Origin: Polaribacter gangjinensis
GTDB lineage: Bacteria > Bacteroidota > Bacteroidia > Flavobacteriales > Flavobacteriaceae
Direction of reading: 5' to 3'
Length of the DNA: 64,000 nucleotides
Assembly: GCF_038024125.1 (NCBI RefSeq)
Contig: NZ_CP150662.1
Span: 885,501-949,500 of the forward strand
In this document: positions 35,192 through 44,016 of the stretch, piece by piece
How positions within the stretch are numbered: position 1 is the stretch's first letter
Layout of the letters: each line of letters begins with the position of its first letter
Made by a program: the position numbers and the translations under genes
The notes under the pieces: generated by a model
Database searches by the model: none
The model's input: the letters and a program-made list of their open reading frames with translations, nothing else
Told to the model about the DNA's origin: nothing

Positions 35192-37879
35192 TTAGTTCAA
35201 AGGCATTTTTATGTGAAACTTTGCACCATTTTTGTAGGAATTGTCTAACCAAATAGCACCTTGATGTTTGTCGATAATTTGTTTGCAAATCGCCAATCCT
35301 AATCCTGTCCCTATTGGTTTTATGGTATTTTGATTTTTAGATTGAAAAAACTTATCGAAAATAAATTGCTGATCTTGTTCTGGAATTCCTTTTCCATTAT
35401 CAGTAACTGTTATTTTTAGCTGTTTGTCTTCAAAAAGATATTCAATCGTAATAAATCCTTCATTGGGTTCAACAAATTTTATGGCATTTGCAATCAAATT
35501 TGTGAAAACTTGAATCATTCTATCTTCATCATAATTGATTGTTACAGAATAGGTTGACTTTTGAATGATTGCACAATTTTTTTTTGCAGCCATTGTTTGT
35601 AAAGAAGCAATTGCCCTTGCAATGGTTTTTGAAATATCATTGGTTGATTTAGTAAGTTGATGATGCTCACTTGATAATTTTTCAAAATCTAAAATTGTAT
35701 GAATCAATCTTGATAACCTTTCAGCATCTTGTAACATATTGTTTAAAAACTGCTCTTTCATTTCAATAGGCATTTCTGCATCATCCAACAATAATTCAGT
35801 GGTTGCTCTAATCCCAGTAATTGGCGTTTTTAGTTCGTGTGCAACAGTATCTAAAAATTCGTCTTTCTGTTTGTCTTTTTCGATAAGTTTCAAATTGGCT
35901 TCTTTTAATTGATTTGCCAAATTTGATAATTCTAAGGATTTTTCTTTAAAAGCTTTGCTTTTTGCAATTGCCTCTTTCGATTCTTCTAAAATTCGAAGTA
36001 CCTCAACCAAACTAATTTCTTCCTCTTTTACAACACTTTGAATTAAAATTTTTGAAGAAGCTGAACCAATGGAACCTGTTAATAATTGCTCTGAAAAATG
36101 AATCAATTTAGCGTCTGCAAACTGCGTGTTTCTGGGCAAATTGTATTTTGCAAAAAAGATATTTAAGGCTCTTGTCGCTTTTTCTTGTCCTAAAAATCGC
36201 ATTAAAACTTCTTTAATATCACTCACATAAGCCTCACCTTTCCAAACAAAAGCATTGTCTTGTAAATCCGTAAAATTTTTACTGTCAACAAACATTTCAG
36301 CATAATTTCTCTCTCTATAATTTCCTTTAGAACTTAAAGAAAAATAAACATAACAAAAACAATTAACAGTAAAACTCCAAAAAAATGCATGCGTTGGAGG
36401 GGTTAAAAAATCAATTCCAAATAAAGCATGAGGTTTTAACAAATCAATTGAAAATAATCCTTCTTCTAAAAATTGTGGATGTAACGAATTCGCTTCTAAT
36501 AAAAAAGGCACTAATAACGTAAAAAAAGTAATCAATAATCCCATGAGAATTCCAATGATTGCCCCTTTTGATGAGCCTCTATTCCAAAATAATCCGATAA
36601 AAAACGAAGGCGCTAATTGAGCAATAACAACAAAGGATATCAATCCAATTGAATACAAAGACATTTTAGCAGAAAAGCTATAAAACAAAGAATATGAAAC
36701 TATTATGATAAAAAAAATAGCAACTCTTCGAATATTTTTGATGAATTTCTCATTTTTTTCAGGTTCATTTTTAACAAATTTTGATAAAAAACCATATGGA
36801 ATTATCAAATTATTACTAATCATGATTGAAAGAGCCAAAGAAGAAACAATTACCATCGATATTACAGCTGATAATCCTCCTAAAAAAACCAACATTGCTA
36901 AAAAAATATTTCCTTCAGAAAGTGGCAGTAACAAGGTAAAATATTCAGCATTGACATCATTTCCAAGTCTAATTTTTCCAGCCCAAGCAATAAAAATCAC
37001 AAAAATATTGAAAAGCAATAAATACAAAGGAAAAAGCCAAATTGCCGTTTTCAAATGCTTTTCTCTATTATTTTCTAAAACCGCCACTTGAAATTGTCTT
37101 GGTAATAAAAAAATAGCTATAAATGACAACATTATTATAAAAAACCAATTAAAACCACCTTCAAAACTTCCTAAAGTAACTAAACTTTCGAAATTGGGTT
37201 GGCTTTTAAATTGATTAACAATATCTGCAGTACCATCAAATAAAAAATAGGTACAATAAATACCGATAATGATAAAAAACAACCATTTTATCAATGATTC
37301 AAAAGCCACTGAAAAAATAATTCCCCTTCTTTTTTCGGAAGCATCTGTAGTTTGTGTTCCAAATAATGCAGCAAAAACTGCCAAAATCAAAGCAATGTAA
37401 AAAGTGGAATCCGTAAAAATTGAATTTGATTTCATCAAACTCTTTTGTGTCATAATTTCGAAAGTTTCTGAAACCGATTTTAATTGTAAAGAGGTATAAG
37501 GTAAAATTGCCATCAGACAAACAACCGTTACAAGAGCTCCTAAAAATCGGTTTTTTCCATAACGCAGAGAGATGAAATCTGCCAATGATGATATTTTATG
37601 CTGTTTAGAAATCCGAATTACTTTTCTTAACAAAATGATCCACAAAGGAGCTGCAATAATTGGCCCTATATAAATGGCTAAAAAACGAACTCCTTGTTCT
37701 GCTGCTTCACCAATACTTCCATAATACGTCCAAGCTGAGCAATACACCCCAAAAGAAAGTGTATAAACAATTGGATTGTTTACCCATTTGCTACGCTTGT
37801 TTTTTTCTGCGAAAAATGCAATCAAAAACAAGAACGTCAAATAGAGAATTATGATGGCAAATAAGACAAAACTACTCAT
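35192..37879 (-). CDS. Sodium-solute-symporter-type sensor histidine kinase (CrbS-like)
   Basis: 895 residues. The first 500 or so residues are a 12-13 helix SSS-family transporter (GVYCSAWTYYGSIGEAAEQG is typical), a linker of STAC type follows, then a coiled coil (KAFKEKSLELSNLANQL). The kinase core has the H-box VAHELKTPITG with His681, the N-box FTNLIANAIKF, G1 TDNGKGIPEQD and G2 GTGLGLAIC. Kinases of this plan include CrbS, which controls acs in Vibrio and Pseudomonas. Its place between the acs/regulator genes and an ActP-type symporter matches that role. It overlaps the upstream small membrane gene by 8 bases. Confidence 0.94.
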   Translation of the reverse strand: MSSFVLFAIIILYLTFLFLIAFFAEKNKRSKWVNNPIVYTLSFGVYCSAWTYYGSIGEAAEQGVRFLAIYIGPIIAAPLWIILLRKVIRISKQHKISSLADFISLRYGKNRFLGALVTVVCLMAILPYTSLQLKSVSETFEIMTQKSLMKSNSIFTDSTFYIALILAVFAALFGTQTTDASEKRRGIIFSVAFESLIKWLFFIIIGIYCTYFLFDGTADIVNQFKSQPNFESLVTLGSFEGGFNWFFIIMLSFIAIFLLPRQFQVAVLENNREKHLKTAIWLFPLYLLLFNIFVIFIAWAGKIRLGNDVNAEYFTLLLPLSEGNIFLAMLVFLGGLSAVISMVIVSSLALSIMISNNLIIPYGFLSKFVKNEPEKNEKFIKNIRRVAIFFIIIVSYSLFYSFSAKMSLYSIGLISFVVIAQLAPSFFIGLFWNRGSSKGAIIGILMGLLITFFTLLVPFLLEANSLHPQFLEEGLFSIDLLKPHALFGIDFLTPPTHAFFWSFTVNCFCYVYFSLSSKGNYRERNYAEMFVDSKNFTDLQDNAFVWKGEAYVSDIKEVLMRFLGQEKATRALNIFFAKYNLPRNTQFADAKLIHFSEQLLTGSIGSASSKILIQSVVKEEEISLVEVLRILEESKEAIAKSKAFKEKSLELSNLANQLKEANLKLIEKDKQKDEFLDTVAHELKTPITGIRATTELLLDDAEMPIEMKEQFLNNMLQDAERLSRLIHTILDFEKLSSEHHQLTKSTNDISKTIARAIASLQTMAAKKNCAIIQKSTYSVTINYDEDRMIQVFTNLIANAIKFVEPNEGFITIEYLFEDKQLKITVTDNGKGIPEQDQQFIFDKFFQSKNQNTIKPIGTGLGLAICKQIIDKHQGAIWLDNSYKNGAKFHIKMPLN

Positions 37880-38093
37880 AGAACTTTTTTAAAATCACAA
37901 AAGAAATAATGACAGAAAAAAAACAAATTACTCCGATTGAAAAATAAAAAATAGGAATCCCAAGAATTAAACTTGATGAATTGAACAAGAAAACAAAGGG
38001 CATATTTAATATGAGCAATAGCACTATTGCTTGTAAAATGAGTTTTTGTTCGTGCCTTTTTTTCAAAATGAAAATTTGTATTTGATGAGGCAA
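37872..38093 (-). CDS. Small two-helix membrane protein of the acetate operon
   Basis: 73 residues, no family recognised. After a basic N-terminus (KKRHEQK) there are two hydrophobic segments, about 20-40 and 44-66, and a basic end, ILKKFYE, giving an N-in/C-in hairpin topology. It overlaps the kinase start by 8 bases (translational coupling) and follows the ActP-type gene by 31 bases. Another frame over the same DNA (37876-38112) is rejected because it gives Phe/Asn-rich text without coherent helices. Its position suggests an accessory of the symporter or of the sensor kinase, comparable to small DUF485/DUF4212-type subunits. Confidence 0.75.
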   Translation of the reverse strand: MPHQIQIFILKKRHEQKLILQAIVLLLILNMPFVFLFNSSSLILGIPIFYFSIGVICFFSVIISFVILKKFYE

Positions 38094-38124
38094 CTTTAAA
38101 AAGTTGCCTCAATGATTATTTATT

Positions 38125-39900
38125 TTAATGAGAAGTTGCTTCTCCAGCTCCTGAAGGAATTCTGATATTTTCAACAATTTCAACGACTTCTTTTGGTGGT
38201 GCTTTTGTAAATCTTGATACTACAAAAGAAACAACTACATTGCACAACATGGCAATGGTACCAAAACCTTCAGGTGATGTTCCAAACCACCATTCACTGC
38301 TTGGTAAAGGTTCCATAACCCCAATCAAACCTGTTTTGAAACGAATCATGTAAAACAGCATTAATGTAATTCCGACAATCATTCCTGAAATAGCACCTTC
38401 TTTATTCATTCTTTTGTCAAAAATCCCAAGAATAATAGCAGGAAAAAAAGAAGCTGCTGCCAATCCAAAAGCGAGTGCAACAACAGCTGCTACAAATCCA
38501 GGAGGATAAATTCCGAATAAACCTGCAACCACAATAGCAACAAAAATGGATATTCTTGCCCACATCAATTCTGCTTTATCAGAAATATCTGGTTTTAATT
38601 GTTTTTTAATTAAATCGTGAGAAATAGACGTTGAGATCACTAACAAAAGACCTGCTGCTGTAGAAAGAGCTGCTGCCAAACCACCAGCAGCAACCAAAGC
38701 AATTACCCAATCAGGAAGACCAGCAATTTCAGGATTTGCTAAAACCATGATATCATTATCAACATATAATTCATTATTTTCAGCACTTGAATTAGCAATT
38801 AAACGTTCACCTGAATCGCCTCTAGTTTCTTTATAAATTGGTTTTTTTCCGTCAAGAGCATTGCCACTTACATATTGAATTTTTCCATCGTTATTTTTAT
38901 CAATCCAAGCAATTAAACCTGTATTTTCCCAATTTTTAAACCATTGAGGAATAGCTACATACTCTTTTTCGCTGACCGTTTCAATTAAATTTGTTCTAGA
39001 AAATACTGAAACTGCAGGAGCTGTAGTATATAAAATAGCGATGAATAATAATGCTAAACCAGCAGATTTTCGGGCATCTTTTACTTTTGGAACTGTAAAA
39101 AAACGAACAATTACGTGAGGCAATCCTGCTGTACCAACCATTAAAGCTAGTGTTATCGCGAAAACATCCCAAGTGGATTTTGTTCCTGATGTATATTCTT
39201 TAAAGCCCAATTGTGTATGAAGTGAATCCAATTTATCCAACAAATAAGTTCCGTCTTCAACAGTGCCTCCCATTCCAATTTGAGGAATAATGTTGCCTGT
39301 CATTTGAAAAGAAATGAATATTGCAGGCACCATAAAAGCAAAAATCAATACGCAATATTGCGCAACTTGTGTGTAGGTAATTCCTTTCATTCCACCTAAA
39401 AATGCAAAAACAAGTACAATTACCATCCCAATTATTACTCCATAAACAATATCAATTTGTAAAAATTGAGAGAACACAATTCCAACTCCACGCATTTGTC
39501 CTGCAACATAAGTGAAAGAAACAATCAATGCACAAATTACAGCAACTGTTCTAGCTCCATTTGAATAATAACGGTCACCAATAAAATCAGGTACTGTAAA
39601 TTTTCCGAATTTTCTGAGGTAAGGAGCTAAAAGTAAAGCCAATAAAACATAACCACCAGTCCAACCCATCAAATAAACTGAGCCATCATAGCCAGCAAAA
39701 GAGATGATTCCTGCCATTGAAATAAAAGAAGCTGCACTCATCCAATCAGCAGCAGTTGCCATTCCGTTTGCTAACGGAGAAACGCCTCCACCTGCCACGT
39801 AAAATTCTTTTGTAGAGCCAGCTCTTGCCCAAATAGCTATCCCAAAATATAGGGCAAACGTGATTCCGACGATAATCCAAGTCCAAGTTTGAACATTCAT
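38125..39900 (-). CDS. ActP-type sodium:solute symporter (VC_2705 subfamily)
   Basis: 591 residues with about 13 membrane helices of the SSS family. The N-terminus (WTWIIVGITFALYFGIAIWA, then GSTKEFYVAGGGVSPLANG) and the ATAADWMSAASFISMAG motif are typical of the VC_2705 subfamily of probable acetate/carboxylate-sodium symporters. An outside loop of about 70 residues contains DKNNDGKIQY from Asp334, a good EF-hand-like calcium loop. It follows DUF4212 by 28 bases, the arrangement found with this subfamily in many bacteria. I expect acetate (or short carboxylate) uptake in the inner membrane; the exact substrate is inferred from acs and CrbS-like neighbours. Confidence 0.92.
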   Translation of the reverse strand: MNVQTWTWIIVGITFALYFGIAIWARAGSTKEFYVAGGGVSPLANGMATAADWMSAASFISMAGIISFAGYDGSVYLMGWTGGYVLLALLLAPYLRKFGKFTVPDFIGDRYYSNGARTVAVICALIVSFTYVAGQMRGVGIVFSQFLQIDIVYGVIIGMVIVLVFAFLGGMKGITYTQVAQYCVLIFAFMVPAIFISFQMTGNIIPQIGMGGTVEDGTYLLDKLDSLHTQLGFKEYTSGTKSTWDVFAITLALMVGTAGLPHVIVRFFTVPKVKDARKSAGLALLFIAILYTTAPAVSVFSRTNLIETVSEKEYVAIPQWFKNWENTGLIAWIDKNNDGKIQYVSGNALDGKKPIYKETRGDSGERLIANSSAENNELYVDNDIMVLANPEIAGLPDWVIALVAAGGLAAALSTAAGLLLVISTSISHDLIKKQLKPDISDKAELMWARISIFVAIVVAGLFGIYPPGFVAAVVALAFGLAAASFFPAIILGIFDKRMNKEGAISGMIVGITLMLFYMIRFKTGLIGVMEPLPSSEWWFGTSPEGFGTIAMLCNVVVSFVVSRFTKAPPKEVVEIVENIRIPSGAGEATSH

Positions 39901-39928
39901 AATTGTAAATTTTAAAGGTTAGTATTGA

Positions 39929-40189
39929 TTACTTTTCGTCGTAACCGTATTTTTTATCTAATTTATTCATCAATCGAACATAAACGAAAATAAGAATAAC
40001 GAATACGTAGATTGAGCCTTGTTGTGCGAACCAAAAACCGAGTTTAAAACCACCCAATCTAAATTGATTCAACTCCTCTCGGAATAAAATTCCACATCCA
40101 TAAGAAACTAAAAACCAGATAATTAGTAATACTGAAAGATATCTAATATTTTCTTTCCAATATTTTTTTGCATTGTTTGTATTTGACAT
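39929..40189 (-). CDS. DUF4212 small membrane subunit
   Basis: 86 residues with two transmembrane helices (YLSVLLIIWFLVSYG and GSIYVFVILIFVYVRLM). The signature NAKKYWKENIRYL, then GFWFAQQGSIYVF, is that of DUF4212 (putative solute:sodium symporter small subunit), which accompanies VC_2705-type symporters. It lies 10 bases after the porin stop and 28 bases before the symporter, inside the same transcript. It is expected to form or stabilise the acetate symporter complex in the inner membrane. Confidence 0.94.
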   Translation of the reverse strand: MSNTNNAKKYWKENIRYLSVLLIIWFLVSYGCGILFREELNQFRLGGFKLGFWFAQQGSIYVFVILIFVYVRLMNKLDKKYGYDEK

Positions 40190-40199
40190 AGTTATAAAT

Positions 40200-41423
40200 T
40201 TAAAGGTAAATCATTGCTTGAAGTGTTAGTGTATTTAAAGAAGAAACACCAAATTTTTGATGTTGATATTCTAGTGTTACTTTAGAATTGTGCCCATTAA
40301 AATAAGCGTTTGCGCCAATTCCTAAAATATTTCTGTTATCTTTAGTAGCATCATATGAATTCTTTGCAAAAGAAACATAAGGCTGAAATCTAGTTTTTGA
40401 GGTATCACCAGCTAATGTATACCCCAAATGAGAGTATATCATTGAGCCTGTTCCATAAGCATTGAATAAATAATTTTTTCCATAATTGTTATTTTGATAC
40501 ACTGCATATGCTGTAATTGAACTTCCTTTATCAGAAAGTGGAGCATCGTAAAATGTATCAACTGCAAAAATTGATACATTTTCACCAGAAATGTTTCCAA
40601 GATTATCTGCAAATACAGCACCATTTGGGTGTGCAAAAAATCCAAAACCAAGGTTGAAAACTCGTTTTTCTCCTAAATAACTTCCAACTTTAAATGGTAA
40701 TAAATTGGACTCTTGATCTAAAAAATGATAGTCAAAATATCCTGCGAAAGTTTTACCTGCTTCTTTTGTACCTAATAATCTTGCTCCACCATAAACAGCA
40801 CTTCCGTTGTTTGTAGGAGATCTTAGATCTAATCCATTAACAATAGCATCATTAATTGCCAATCTGTATTGAAGTTTTTCAAAATTACCTTTAAAAAAAA
40901 CTCCTATATGTCTAACAAACTGGTCTGATAATCCTAAAGTAGCCCAAGATTGCCTGTTATTATCAAGTGTTAAAAAGTTTAAAGTGCTCTGATTATTCAG
41001 TCTAGAAATACCATTAAAATAATGCAAGCCTGCACCAACTGTATGATTTTTTGCAATTTGATATTGTACCCAAACATCATGAAAAAATAGTTGAGAAGCC
41101 TCACCTTTTCCGATTGGAGACATATTAGAAGAATTCAAACTATTTAATCCGAAGTGAGTAAGAATTAAAAATTTGCTATTAAGTTGTGCATACATTAAAA
41201 TTCGTGCGCGTCTTAAATTGAAACTGGTATTTGATTCATTATCTGCAACTTGATCAGCGTAAGAAGCTTGAACCTGAGCCCAAGAAATAATCCGAATATA
41301 TTTTTTACCATCTTTGTTTAAAGTAACTTTGATTCCTCCATCATAATTTGGTGATCCTTGAGAAAACACTTTAAAAGAAATTGATAGTAAAAATACAAGT
41401 AGAAAATTATGAAGATTTCTCAT
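40200..41423 (-). CDS. Outer membrane porin of the acetate operon
   Basis: 407 residues with a signal peptide (MRNLHNFLLVFLLSISFKVFS). The body is made of alternating amphipathic strands, starting NYDGGIKVTLNKDGKKYIRI and ending in a strand with terminal Leu (TLTLQAMIYL), typical of 16-strand porins of the phosphate-selective porin O/P-like type. It is first in the run porin, DUF4212, symporter, small membrane protein, kinase, regulator, acs. It would admit carboxylates through the outer membrane. No TAnnTTTG box is visible in the 110-base spacer upstream, so transcription may depend on an activator. Confidence 0.88.
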   Translation of the reverse strand: MRNLHNFLLVFLLSISFKVFSQGSPNYDGGIKVTLNKDGKKYIRIISWAQVQASYADQVADNESNTSFNLRRARILMYAQLNSKFLILTHFGLNSLNSSNMSPIGKGEASQLFFHDVWVQYQIAKNHTVGAGLHYFNGISRLNNQSTLNFLTLDNNRQSWATLGLSDQFVRHIGVFFKGNFEKLQYRLAINDAIVNGLDLRSPTNNGSAVYGGARLLGTKEAGKTFAGYFDYHFLDQESNLLPFKVGSYLGEKRVFNLGFGFFAHPNGAVFADNLGNISGENVSIFAVDTFYDAPLSDKGSSITAYAVYQNNNYGKNYLFNAYGTGSMIYSHLGYTLAGDTSKTRFQPYVSFAKNSYDATKDNRNILGIGANAYFNGHNSKVTLEYQHQKFGVSSLNTLTLQAMIYL

Positions 41424-41532
41424 AAGTTTTTAATTGATAAATTTTGGTTGTGATTGATTTAACTTCCAACGAATGTCAATAAAAACTTATCTGAAAAAAA
41501 ATAATATATAGTTTTATGTAAATTTAAAATAG

Positions 41533-41952
41533 TTATTCTTTAAAACGCTCCCATTTTATTAGCATAAATTTATCTCCTAGTTCAGTAACCACAACTCCTG
41601 CTCCTTTTAAATTTTCTGCTTTTTGAAAGTAACTTGATAATTCTAAAGCATTTAAAATTTTATACGTTGGATGATAATTTTTATTTAAAGGTCTTTTGAT
41701 TCCATATCTTTTTACCCAGTTTAAAATACTTACGTGCGATATTCCTAAAATTCGTTCAATCTCCCTATAACTCAATCCTTCCAGATATAATTGGAGTGCT
41801 TTATTAACAAAATAGTCATCAATCTTTTTACCTAATTTATTTACAGTAAAATAATAATTGCATTTTTTACACTTAAATCTTTGACGCTCATTAATAACAC
41901 CACTTTTAATATACTCTTCAGATAAGCAATTTGGACAGGTATTTAATTTCAT
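41533..41952 (-). CDS. IS1-type zinc-ribbon/helix-turn-helix protein, probably a domesticated regulator
   Basis: 139 residues. Residues 6-31 are a zinc ribbon (Cys6, Cys9, Cys28, Cys31), as at the N-terminus of IS1-type InsA. A helix-turn-helix follows (LYLEGLSYREIERILGIS, then HVSILNWVKRYG, about 54-83). The tail of 55 residues is not a DDE nuclease and there are no terminal inverted repeats, so it cannot be an active transposase. The last strand (GDKFMLIKWERFKE) suggests a small added domain. It lies just upstream of the acetate operon on the same strand; I infer a role as its regulator, perhaps autoregulated. Confidence 0.85.
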   Translation of the reverse strand: MKLNTCPNCLSEEYIKSGVINERQRFKCKKCNYYFTVNKLGKKIDDYFVNKALQLYLEGLSYREIERILGISHVSILNWVKRYGIKRPLNKNYHPTYKILNALELSSYFQKAENLKGAGVVVTELGDKFMLIKWERFKE

Positions 41953-42059
41953 ATATATTTTTTTAGCATAGATATATTAATTTAGCAATAATAATAAAAA
42001 AAATAATTAAAAACATTATAAAATAGTTTTTGTATAGTAATATTGTTTTTGATTTTAGA

Positions 42060-42830
42060 ATGAATATGTTAGACATTTTTATCAACAATTGGCATTTGGT
42101 GTTATTATTTTTTACAGTTGCATTACTTTATGCCTCAGTTGGTTTTGGTGGTGGATCAAGTTATTTAGCCATTTTAGCATTATCATCCATTGCTTTCACA
42201 GAAATGAGAGCAATAGCTTTATTCTGTAATATTGTTGTAGTTAGTGGAAATGTTGTTTTATTTTATCAAGAAAAAATAATTGATTTTAAAAAGATATTAC
42301 CTCTTGTTATATTTAGTGTTCCAATGGCTTATTTAGGAGGATATTTAAAAATAACAGAACAACTATTTTTTATTCTTTTAGGATTCACACTTTTATTTGC
42401 GGCTATAACCATGTGGATTTCAAAAAAAATTTACACTGAAAATAATTTTTTAGAGAAAACTAATTTTGTAAAGAATATTGGTTTGGGTGGATTTATAGGT
42501 TTTATTTCAGGAATGGTTGGAATTGGTGGTGGAATTTTTCTATCACCTATTTTGCATTTAACAAACTGGGATACTCCAAAAAAAATCGCAGCAACATCCA
42601 GTATTTTTATTTTAGTTAACTCATTAGCTGGTTTGGGTGGTCAACTTTCTAATCCAAATTTTAAGGTAAGTTGGCATTTGACATCAATTCTTTTAATAGC
42701 AGTTTTTATTGGTGGTCAAATCGGAAATAGGCTTAGCTCAAAATTCTTATCTCCTATTTTATTAAAAAAAGCTACAGCAATTTTAATTGCATTTGTAAGT
42801 ATCCGTATTTTGTTAAAATATGTAATTTAA
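42060..42830 (+). CDS. TauE/SafE-family membrane permease
   Basis: 256 residues from the ATG at 42060; the open frame extends to a TTG at 42030, which I reject. About eight transmembrane helices in two related halves carry the family motifs FGGGSSYLAILAL (about 26-38) and GMVGIGGGIFLSPILH (about 150-165). TauE/SafE proteins export sulfite, sulfoacetate or related organic anions; the substrate here is unknown. It diverges from the HTH gene, and the spacer has two direct copies of TTTAGCA. It might be linked to the acetate module, but no co-transcription is visible. Confidence 0.9.
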   Translation: MNMLDIFINNWHLVLLFFTVALLYASVGFGGGSSYLAILALSSIAFTEMRAIALFCNIVVVSGNVVLFYQEKIIDFKKILPLVIFSVPMAYLGGYLKITEQLFFILLGFTLLFAAITMWISKKIYTENNFLEKTNFVKNIGLGGFIGFISGMVGIGGGIFLSPILHLTNWDTPKKIAATSSIFILVNSLAGLGGQLSNPNFKVSWHLTSILLIAVFIGGQIGNRLSSKFLSPILLKKATAILIAFVSIRILLKYVI

Positions 42831-42864
42831 CTTTTGTTTATTTTTTTTAACTTTTAATTAAACA

Positions 42865-42892
42865 TTTTGAATTTGATTTAGTTCTAAGTTTG
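42865..42892 (+). promoter_or_regulatory. Fasciclin gene promoter (TTTTG-N15-TAAGTTTG)
   Basis: TTTTG at 42865-42869 is followed after 15 bases by an exact -7 box TAAGTTTG (42885-42892), 22 bases before the ATG. Confidence 0.55.
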
Positions 42893-42914
42893 TATCGAAC
42901 TTAAAATCTAAATC

Positions 42915-43478
42915 ATGTTTATTAAAAAAATTATTCCATTCGTATTAGTAACAGTTATTTCATTTTCTACAATAGCAAATACAACAAATCCTGACGAGGA
43001 TAAAAAAGAAACTACTAAAAATGCAACTGTTCAAGAAACTATTGTTGGTGTTGCAGTAGGAAATGAAAATTTTTCAACTTTGGTAGCCGCAGTTAAAGCT
43101 GCAGGATTAGTTGATGTATTAAATAGTGATGGACCTTTTACAGTATTTGCGCCAACAAATGCAGCATTTGCTAAGTTACCTGAAGGAACAATTACCACAT
43201 TATTAAAGTCAGAAAATAAAGAATTATTAACTGCAATTTTAACATATCACGTTGTTGCTGGTAAATTCGTTGCAAAAGATGTATTGAAAGCTATCAAAGA
43301 CAATAAAGGTAAGATTGAAATTAAAACTGTTCAAGGAAATACATTAACTGCATCATTAAAAGGAGGAAAAGTAATATTGACAGATGCTAAAGGAAATGTT
43401 TCAACAGTTGTTATGACAGATGTAGCTGCATCAAATGGTGTTATTCATGCAATTGATACAGTAGTAATGCCAAAATAA
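42915..43478 (+). CDS. Secreted fasciclin-domain (FAS1) protein
   Basis: 187 residues with a signal peptide (about 1-22, ending IANTT) and a single FAS1 domain (about 45-187). The H1 motif is present as [15 protein letters not shown], the middle as [16 protein letters not shown], and the H2-like end as [19 protein letters not shown]1 domains mediate cell-surface or matrix adhesion, and in marine bacteria similar one-domain proteins are common. The rich Lys and Ala content fits a soluble exported protein. It is a single-gene unit with its own promoter and terminator. Confidence 0.95.
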   Translation: MFIKKIIPFVLVTVISFSTIANTTNPDEDKKETTKNATVQETIVGVAVGNENFSTLVAAVKAAGLVDVLNSDGPFTVFAPTNAAFAKLPEGTITTLLKSENKELLTAILTYHVVAGKFVAKDVLKAIKDNKGKIEIKTVQGNTLTASLKGGKVILTDAKGNVSTVVMTDVAASNGVIHAIDTVVMPK

Positions 43479-43625
43479 CTAATTGTTTCATTTTTTTAAC
43501 ATTTTGTTAAACATATAATCCATATCTTTACAACGTAATTCAGTAAAATATTATAAAGTAAACACTTCTCATAGTTATTTTGCATTTTGTGCGAAAGTTT
43601 AAAAGAAGTTTTTTGGTTGATTGAT

Positions 43626-43650
43626 TGAAACCACTACTTAGGTAGTGGTT
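43626..43650. terminator. Bidirectional terminator
   Basis: AAACCACTAC (43626-43635), TTAG loop, GTAGTGGTTT (43640-43649): a perfect 10-bp stem between the convergent fasciclin and 43654 genes. Confidence 0.8.
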
Positions 43651-43653
43651 TTG

Positions 43654-44016
43654 TCATTTTAAAAAAGTATCTTGAATTCTTTGAACTGTGATTTGAATGA
43701 TTCGTTTGTGAAATTCAGAAGTATTTGAATTGTAAATTTCAAACTCTTCTGATGAAAAATGACCAATAATGATTCCAAAAATCAAGTGTTTGAAATTGAT
43801 ATCTTTCTCAAATATTGATTTAATTTTATCTTTTGCCTTATGATTTTCAAGGGTTATTATATCAATTTTCTTCTTTTGAACATAGCTTTGAAACAATGCT
43901 AAAATCAAATCATGCTGCATTTTAATGACTGGACGTAAAGTAGCATTTTGAAATATTTCAAAAGTCAACGTAGTATCTGAAATAATATTTTTTATAATGG
44001 GTCTTTCTTTAGGCAT
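43654..44016 (-). CDS. Conserved hypothetical flavobacterial protein
   Basis: 120 residues from the ATG at 44016 ([11 protein letters not shown]); an earlier TTG at 44031 is less likely. It has no signal peptide and no motif I can tie to a function. Conserved-looking features are FQNATLRPVIKMQHDLILALF in the first half (helical, quoted in part), and FGIIIGHFSSEEFEIY. From memory, related proteins in flavobacteria are often auto-labelled glyoxalase, but I see no VOC fold or metal ligands. It overlaps the 44009 gene by 8 bases, so it is the third gene of the purC transcript. Confidence 0.8.
   Translation of the reverse strand: MPKERPIIKNIISDTTLTFEIFQNATLRPVIKMQHDLILALFQSYVQKKKIDIITLENHKAKDKIKSIFEKDINFKHLIFGIIIGHFSSEEFEIYNSNTSEFHKRIIQITVQRIQDTFLK

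Noticed and set aside
36705-37091. 128-residue plus-strand frame opposite the sensor kinase
   Set aside because: Lies over the kinase's transporter domain; composition reflects the opposite strand.
37876-38112. 78-residue frame overlapping the small membrane protein
   Set aside because: The 37872-38093 frame gives two clean membrane helices; this one gives Phe/Asn runs with no coherent topology.
41533-41952. Active insertion sequence
   Set aside because: No catalytic DDE domain, no second ORF and no terminal inverted or target-site repeats were seen around the zinc-ribbon/HTH gene.
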